DNA of 45,896 nucleotides from Oscillospiraceae bacterium. GTDB taxonomy: Bacteria > Bacillota > Clostridia > Oscillospirales > JAAYXM01. The notes under the pieces were generated by a model, which was given only the letters and a program-made list of their open reading frames with translations, was not told the DNA's origin and did not search any database. Position numbers and translations under genes: made by a program. The stretch spans positions 1 through 45,896 of the forward strand of contig JAFSEA010000075.1 of the NCBI GenBank assembly GCA_017435965.1. Direction: 5' to 3'. Below, in pieces: positions 41,753-45,896 of the stretch (positions are counted from its first letter, which is position 1; every line of letters begins with the position of its first letter).

Positions 41753-43120
41753 ATGAAAAAACTCACCCTGGAAGAGCATCGCAGACGAATAGAAAATATC
41801 AATAGTGCAGAAGCCGAAAACAAAAAGTATTTCCGCAGACACAGAATCCGTGATTATCTGCCCGGTCAGGCTACATATAATCTCGGTGACTACCCTGCAC
41901 GTTTTTCAATCACCCCCACCGAATATGACTACAATCTTTTAAAAGATATGTCGGAAAAAGGTGTTGAGCTTATACAAATTCATGAGGAGTGGAACGACAG
42001 CATCCGCCATCTCGGTGCAGATAAATTCACCTCACACGATCCCGATGGACTTCAGAAATTTGTTGACCTATGCCACAACTTCGGAATAAAAATTATTCCC
42101 TACGTTTCAACGGGATATTTTTCGCTTCACGACCCTGATTACAGAGAGGAGTTTGCCCGTGGTGCATATGACCTCTCGGGAGACCATTTCCATTACAGAA
42201 AATGCTTCTGCGGAAGTCCCGAATGGAGAAACTATATGATTCCACGCACCATTGACATTCTTGACAAATACGGTTTTGACGGCATATACAACGACTGGGG
42301 CTATGACGGCTTTGACATTGCCGAAAAGAAGGCTGTTGAAAGCGGCATTGACATAAGCCGTGTCACCACCTATGATATGCCATATGACCCTATGATTGAG
42401 GATCTTCTCGGCACTATATACAGCGAGGTCAAGAAAAGAGGCGGCATATACAAGCTTCACGCAGACCGCAACAATACTGCTCCTTGTAAAGACAAAGTAT
42501 ATGACTATCTCTGGATAGGCGAAGGAATAGCTGACAACGATGGCTACGGTATCGGAAAATCCTATGAGCAGTATATTGTTCCTTGTCAGCACGCAGAGTT
42601 TTCCGATACATCGAATCCCGATTACTACTATGCAAAGGTAATCCCTTTCATGCAATTTCCGCTTCTCAAGAAAGGTCGTCCGTTGCTTGGTCGTGGACTT
42701 TGCGAGGATATTGACTATGTAACAGACAGCATCGACCATCAGCACAAGCTGAAAATCCGTGACTATATGGAAAAGCACCCCGACGGTCCTTATATTTACA
42801 GCTTGTGGTCAGCAATCCCCGATGATGTTGAAGAATACCCCCGTTGGGCGAGGTATCTTGCACTATATAGGCCTATGGTAGAAGAAAACAGCGTTGCATA
42901 TATTGAGCTTCGGGAATGTGATGAGATTTTATCCGAGCTTCCAAAGAACATATATGCCTCAATGTTTGTAAATGAGGAAAAATATCTCGTAGTTTCAAAT
43001 CTCACCGAGACTGAATATACCCTTGAGCTCCGAAGCATCTGGGTAGACCGGGTTTCAAAGGAAGAAAAGAAAACCTTCACAATCAGACCAAAAGAAATGA
43101 TTTTCCTTGTGAAGAAATAA
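41753..43120 (+). CDS. Putative TIM-barrel glycoside-hydrolase-like protein, family not recognised
   Basis: A 455-residue cytoplasmic protein (no signal peptide). A TIM-barrel-like core (about 60-380) shows strand-end segments G-V-E-L-I-Q-I-H-E-E-W (about 70), I-K-I-I-P-Y-V-S-T-G-Y (about 111), G-F-D-G-I-Y-N-D-W-G-Y-D-G (about 175), whose Asp could be the nucleophile as in clan GH-D-like enzymes, and Y-L-W-I-G-E-G-I (about 250). The C-terminal 75 residues look like the small beta-sandwich that closes many glycosidases. AAAGGAGG precedes the start, and a two-codon ATG-ACA-TGA overlaps the start codon. Placement beside kdgF-ogl and an AraC gene suggests an intracellular oligosaccharide-acting enzyme. 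No family was recognised with confidence. Confidence 0.6.
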   Translation: MKKLTLEEHRRRIENINSAEAENKKYFRRHRIRDYLPGQATYNLGDYPARFSITPTEYDYNLLKDMSEKGVELIQIHEEWNDSIRHLGADKFTSHDPDGLQKFVDLCHNFGIKIIPYVSTGYFSLHDPDYREEFARGAYDLSGDHFHYRKCFCGSPEWRNYMIPRTIDILDKYGFDGIYNDWGYDGFDIAEKKAVESGIDISRVTTYDMPYDPMIEDLLGTIYSEVKKRGGIYKLHADRNNTAPCKDKVYDYLWIGEGIADNDGYGIGKSYEQYIVPCQHAEFSDTSNPDYYYAKVIPFMQFPLLKKGRPLLGRGLCEDIDYVTDSIDHQHKLKIRDYMEKHPDGPYIYSLWSAIPDDVEEYPRWARYLALYRPMVEENSVAYIELRECDEILSELPKNIYASMFVNEEKYLVVSNLTETEYTLELRSIWVDRVSKEEKKTFTIRPKEMIFLVKK

Positions 43121-43127
43121 CTAAAGA

Positions 43128-43158
43128 AGCTGTGGTACTTTCTGCCACAGCTCCTTTT
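43128..43158 (+). terminator. Terminator after the TIM-barrel gene
   Basis: AGCTGTGG (43128-43135) pairs with CCACAGCT (43145-43152), followed by CCTTTTTAT. It lies between two converging genes. Confidence 0.8.
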
Positions 43159-43168
43159 TATAGGTTTG

Positions 43169-44068
43169 CTATTTATCCTTTCTTTTGAGATATGCGTATT
43201 CTTTAGGCGTAAAGCCCGTTTCCTTTTTAAACACTCTTCCAAAGTATGTTGCACTTTTAAAACCACATTCTTCGCTTATTCGGGTGACATTGAGATTTCC
43301 TTCCTTTAAAAGCTTTTTCGCCATACGGATGCGAAGCATATTGATATAGTCAACAAGGGTCTTTCCCACAGCTTGCTTGAAAATATAGTTGAACGAGGTT
43401 TTTGACATAAGAGCAATTCTGTAAATGTCATCACAGGATAAATCCTCGGTATAGTGGAGATTTACGAAATCAATAACTGTTCTTATTGCCATACGGTAGT
43501 TTGAAAAGCACTTTTCTTCAAATTCAGGAATTTTTGACGTGTAATCCTCAGCTACCCGAGACAAAAGCTGAACAATTTTTGCTCTTATATAAACAGGTGC
43601 AAGCTCCGAACCCGAATTGTATTCATCGAGAAGTTCATCAAACATCGCCTCAATTTCTTTTGCCTTCTCCCCCTCATAATGAATGAAAGGCTCCGCACTT
43701 TTGCTGTTATACACAAGCGGACGCAGACAGGTCATATTGAAAACTTTGTTCTTCTCAAAACCACCCGGGAACAAGTCGAGAAAATTATCTGCCATATCCA
43801 CAAATATCCATTCCACGTCAATTGAGTTTCTTGTATCCATTTGATGATTTACATACGAAGGGATGAGAAACAAATCTCCTTTGCGCTGAACAAACGCCTT
43901 TCCGTCAATAAGATGTACAAAACTTCCCTTCACAATATACCAGAGCTGATAATAATCGTGGTAATGGCGATATGCAAGTTTTCTGTGGGTTCCTCTGTGA
44001 ACCTCAAAATTCAAATCATTATTTGCAAATTCACGGTATATATTTTCAAATCCGAAATCTTTTTCCAT
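43169..44068 (-). CDS. AraC-family transcriptional regulator
   Basis: A 299-residue regulator with an N-terminal cupin sensor (R-H-Y-H-D-Y-Y-Q-L-W-Y-I-V-K-G at about 33-47, then a G-D-L-F-L-I-P segment) and a C-terminal pair of helix-turn-helix motifs: L-S-C-D-D-I-Y-R-I-A-L-M-S-K-T-S-F-N-Y-I and V-T-R-I-S-E-E-C-G-F-K-S-A-T-Y-F-G-R-V-F-K-K, followed by the family P-K-E-Y. AAAGGTGG is the ribosome binding site. It converges with the TIM-barrel gene and probably regulates it and kdgF-ogl, because the AACAATCG motif is found upstream of both it and that pair. Its ligand is unknown. Confidence 0.9.
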   Translation of the reverse strand: MEKDFGFENIYREFANNDLNFEVHRGTHRKLAYRHYHDYYQLWYIVKGSFVHLIDGKAFVQRKGDLFLIPSYVNHQMDTRNSIDVEWIFVDMADNFLDLFPGGFEKNKVFNMTCLRPLVYNSKSAEPFIHYEGEKAKEIEAMFDELLDEYNSGSELAPVYIRAKIVQLLSRVAEDYTSKIPEFEEKCFSNYRMAIRTVIDFVNLHYTEDLSCDDIYRIALMSKTSFNYIFKQAVGKTLVDYINMLRIRMAKKLLKEGNLNVTRISEECGFKSATYFGRVFKKETGFTPKEYAYLKRKDK

Positions 44069-44501
44069 TGCAAAACCACCTTTGACAACACTTTTCCTAT
44101 AATGCAGAAAATTCAGTTGATTACATTATAACACATACGTCAAGAAAAATCTCCAACAATCGACCGCAACTTCAATTCGTAAAGTAAAAAACAAAAGCCA
44201 CTCACAAAAAATGAGTGACTGAATATATAGCAACCCTCGTTCCGAGTGGGGTGATGTCTTTGTTACACAAAACACTAAAAATAAAATTTGCAAATTCGAA
44301 GGAAAAATCTACAAACTTATTAAAAATCATTTTACATTGCATAGGCATCATCCCTTCTCGTATCTCACACATCATCAATAAAACAATTATCAACATCCCC
44401 CGAAAGCGCTAGCCCGACGCTGATGTGGAGTCCATATGTCACCATATGGTGGGGCAGGGTTGGAAGTATTATATAACATTTTGAATTTTCTGTCAAATTT
44501 A
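44069..44501. other. Intergenic region with structured segments, no convincing gene
   Basis: This 433-base stretch holds the AraC promoter area (a possible TATAAT on the minus strand at 44125-44130), the AACAATCG motif (44154-44161), a minus-strand terminator-like hairpin (44199-44217) and a GC-rich patch (44395-44460). On the minus strand that patch has a CCATATG-GTGA-CATATGG hairpin with a GNRA-type loop. A short open frame of 64 codons (44202-44396, minus) has no good ribosome binding site. A small RNA or a long 3' untranslated region is possible. Confidence 0.4.
44190..44217 (-). terminator. Terminator-like hairpin
   Basis: On the minus strand CACTCA, a T-rich loop and TGAGTG form a short stem followed by GGCTTTTGTTTTTT. 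It would end a transcript coming from the SLH gene at 44502 or from an unrecognised small RNA between 44220 and 44480. Confidence 0.6.
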
Positions 44502-45896
44502 TCAATATTTGCTGCTAAACACCAACTTATAATCATCAGGTGGTAAGCTTGAAAACGATAGTGTACCTGCGTATTGTGTATATGTATGAGTGAATTCGGT
44601 AATTGTTGTTCCAGTTTTAACGACAACGCCACTTGAGTTGTACAAATTATAACGCAACTGTATATATCCATTATAATCAACGCAATCTGTGCAAGAAACA
44701 ATAAAATCAACCCAAATAGCTACCGTATCATTAGGATAGTTATTTATCCTATACGTAGCGGAGTGTAATTTGTTCGTGTTGGGCAATCCAGTATTGTATT
44801 GCTTGAATTCTTCCCCCATTCCTTCAATTGTTAATGTTGTTAAGTCTGTGGGTGTTGACATATTAGTATCGAATCCACTTACAGTTACAATAACATCCTG
44901 ATATTCGTTTGGATTTTCTACTAATGAAATTCTAAGCGTTGTTGTACCGTTTTTAATCGGAATGATTCTTAATGGATTATCCCAATATCCAATATCACTT
45001 TCTTCCCATTTTACATTTATGACACTACTATCATAATTAGCGTTTAATGTTACTCCGCCAGGATACTCTTCATCTTTATACGTTGTTGTAATAGTAATTG
45101 TCGTCTCGTCTGTAAGATTTAAACTATAAGTAGAAGCAGAAATTATATCACTTGTTCCATGCGAACTTCTTAAGGTTATATGTTTTCTCAATGACGGATT
45201 TACCATTCTGCCAATAATTGCAGCTACTTCTGCTCTTGTAATATTAGAATCAAAAGAAAACGTTCCCGAAGCATCATTGCCAGTTAATATTCCAGCTCGA
45301 TAAAACATGTATATATCTGAACCATCACCATAACTTAAATCAGGAATCGCGCCGTTATCCACTTGATTTATTTGGTTAAATTCATTTTCTGGGAGCGAAC
45401 CTAACAAAAGCGACGATACAAGTATCCCTCTTTTCATAGGCTCTTGTGTTTCAATGAATGGTGCATACACGTGTGAAAAAGCTAACGCAGGAAATTGAGG
45501 ATATTCGCCTCGTCCTTCACCCCAAACATAGGCATATAGATAATACGCATATGGTGCATACCATGCATTATAGAATTCTTTATACGCAGGACTATTTTTA
45601 TCATTATTGCACCATTCTAAAATTTCAGGTTCCATATCCAACATTTCCTGCTTTATATCTGAAAAATCATCGTTGCCAGTTGTATATATTTTATGTATTC
45701 TTGCCGTGATTGTTAAGGCTTCTGCTTGGGTAATATTTCCATACGGATTAAAAGTTGTGGCGCTATTGCCGTTCATCAATCCCAGTTCATAAACGGTTCT
45801 TACATTCTCAGCAAACCAATCAGAACTTTTAACATCTGAAAATTGCCCGTCAACATAAGTGTTTATTTTTGTGAAATTTTCAAGCCCCACCGTCGA
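44502..45896 (-). CDS. SLH-domain exported protein, 5' end outside the window
   Basis: The last 460 or so residues of a larger protein; the frame is open to the window edge, so the signal peptide and true start are missing. Two or three SLH segments come first: V-D-G-Q-F-S-D-V-K-S-S-D-W-F-A-E-N-V with G-L-M-N-G-N, and later F-Y-R-A-G-I-L-T-G-N-D with N-I-T-R-A-E-V-A (about 215-235 from the edge). A Big_2-like Ig module follows (about 250-345), then a beta-rich C-terminal domain (about 355-462) that I do not recognise. The N-terminal SLH position is opposite to that in the giant lyases. The coding sequence looks more AT-rich than theirs, by partial hand counts. No catalytic motif is visible. 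Confidence 0.8.
   Translation of the reverse strand, partial: STVGLENFTKINTYVDGQFSDVKSSDWFAENVRTVYELGLMNGNSATTFNPYGNITQAEALTITARIHKIYTTGNDDFSDIKQEMLDMEPEILEWCNNDKNSPAYKEFYNAWYAPYAYYLYAYVWGEGRGEYPQFPALAFSHVYAPFIETQEPMKRGILVSSLLLGSLPENEFNQINQVDNGAIPDLSYGDGSDIYMFYRAGILTGNDASGTFSFDSNITRAEVAAIIGRMVNPSLRKHITLRSSHGTSDIISASTYSLNLTDETTITITTTYKDEEYPGGVTLNANYDSSVINVKWEESDIGYWDNPLRIIPIKNGTTTLRISLVENPNEYQDVIVTVSGFDTNMSTPTDLTTLTIEGMGEEFKQYNTGLPNTNKLHSATYRINNYPNDTVAIWVDFIVSCTDCVDYNGYIQLRYNLYNSSGVVVKTGTTITEFTHTYTQYAGTLSFSSLPPDDYKLVFSSKY

Noticed and set aside
42107..42778. A 223-codon open frame on the minus strand
   Set aside because: Antisense to the TIM-barrel gene at 41753, whose frame has a good ribosome binding site and motifs.
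44202..44396. A 64-codon minus-strand frame in the intergenic region
   Set aside because: Its end overlaps a terminator hairpin, there is no good ribosome binding site, and the translation shows no recognisable features. Kept only as part of the intergenic description.
1..45896. CRISPR arrays, insertion sequences, rRNA genes
   Set aside because: No regularly spaced repeats, transposase genes or rRNA-like sequence were seen on either strand.

Overview
The window reads as a chromosomal segment of an anaerobic, low-to-mid GC, Gram-positive-type bacterium, most likely a gut or rumen Clostridia (Bacillota). The basis is the strong AGGAGG-type ribosome binding sites, sigma-A-like promoters, a SpoVB/MurJ-type flippase, rubrerythrin, AraC-type regulators and several very large exported proteins with S-layer-homology (SLH) anchors. 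The species cannot be named from this sequence. Nothing here looks like a prophage, an insertion sequence or a CRISPR array.

Layout. Positions 1-2000: the edge of a divergent gene, then an AEC-family transporter and a lipoprotein in one operon. 2090-4513 (minus): rpe and a SpoVB-like flippase. 4764-4838 (minus): tRNA-Gly(GCC). 5001-7349 (plus): a DUF1015 protein and an unassigned TIM-barrel-like enzyme. 7489-9945 (minus): a single-pass membrane protein with an internal TIR domain and an external C-terminal domain. The end of that domain has the codon pattern of a diversity-generating-retroelement (DGR) variable region. 10134-15466 (minus): rubrerythrin with a leader hairpin that buries its ribosome binding site, an M28-peptidase/AAC(3) fusion, and a DUF5107/TPR protein. 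15552-28150 (minus): three exported proteins, namely an SLH metallo-beta-lactamase protein, a 2520-residue SLH heparinase II/III-type lyase, and an Ig-like (Big_2) protein. 28445-29461 (plus): a divergent AraC regulator. 29694-39927 (minus): a 2917-residue SLH heparinase II/III-type lyase, a 50-residue peptide gene and a secreted 402-residue protein. 40019-41573 (minus): an oligogalacturonate-lyase (PL22)-like protein and KdgF. 41753-43120 (plus): a second unassigned TIM-barrel-like enzyme. 43169-44068 (minus): a second AraC regulator. 44502-45896 (minus): the 3' part of another SLH protein.

How the parts may work together (inference). The 15-44 kb half looks like a Gram-positive locus for breaking down a uronic-acid polysaccharide such as pectin or a glycosaminoglycan. 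Giant cell-wall-anchored lyases cut outside the cell, PL22-like and KdgF enzymes process unsaturated oligo- and monouronates inside, and two AraC regulators sit beside candidate operators. The substrate is not proven.

The most interesting item is the TIR protein: an apparent bacterial surface receptor with a cytoplasmic TIR domain and a possibly hypermutating lectin-like ectodomain. The second is a short palindromic element repeated between genes near 29.6 kb and also inserted in frame inside the neighbouring giant lyase gene.
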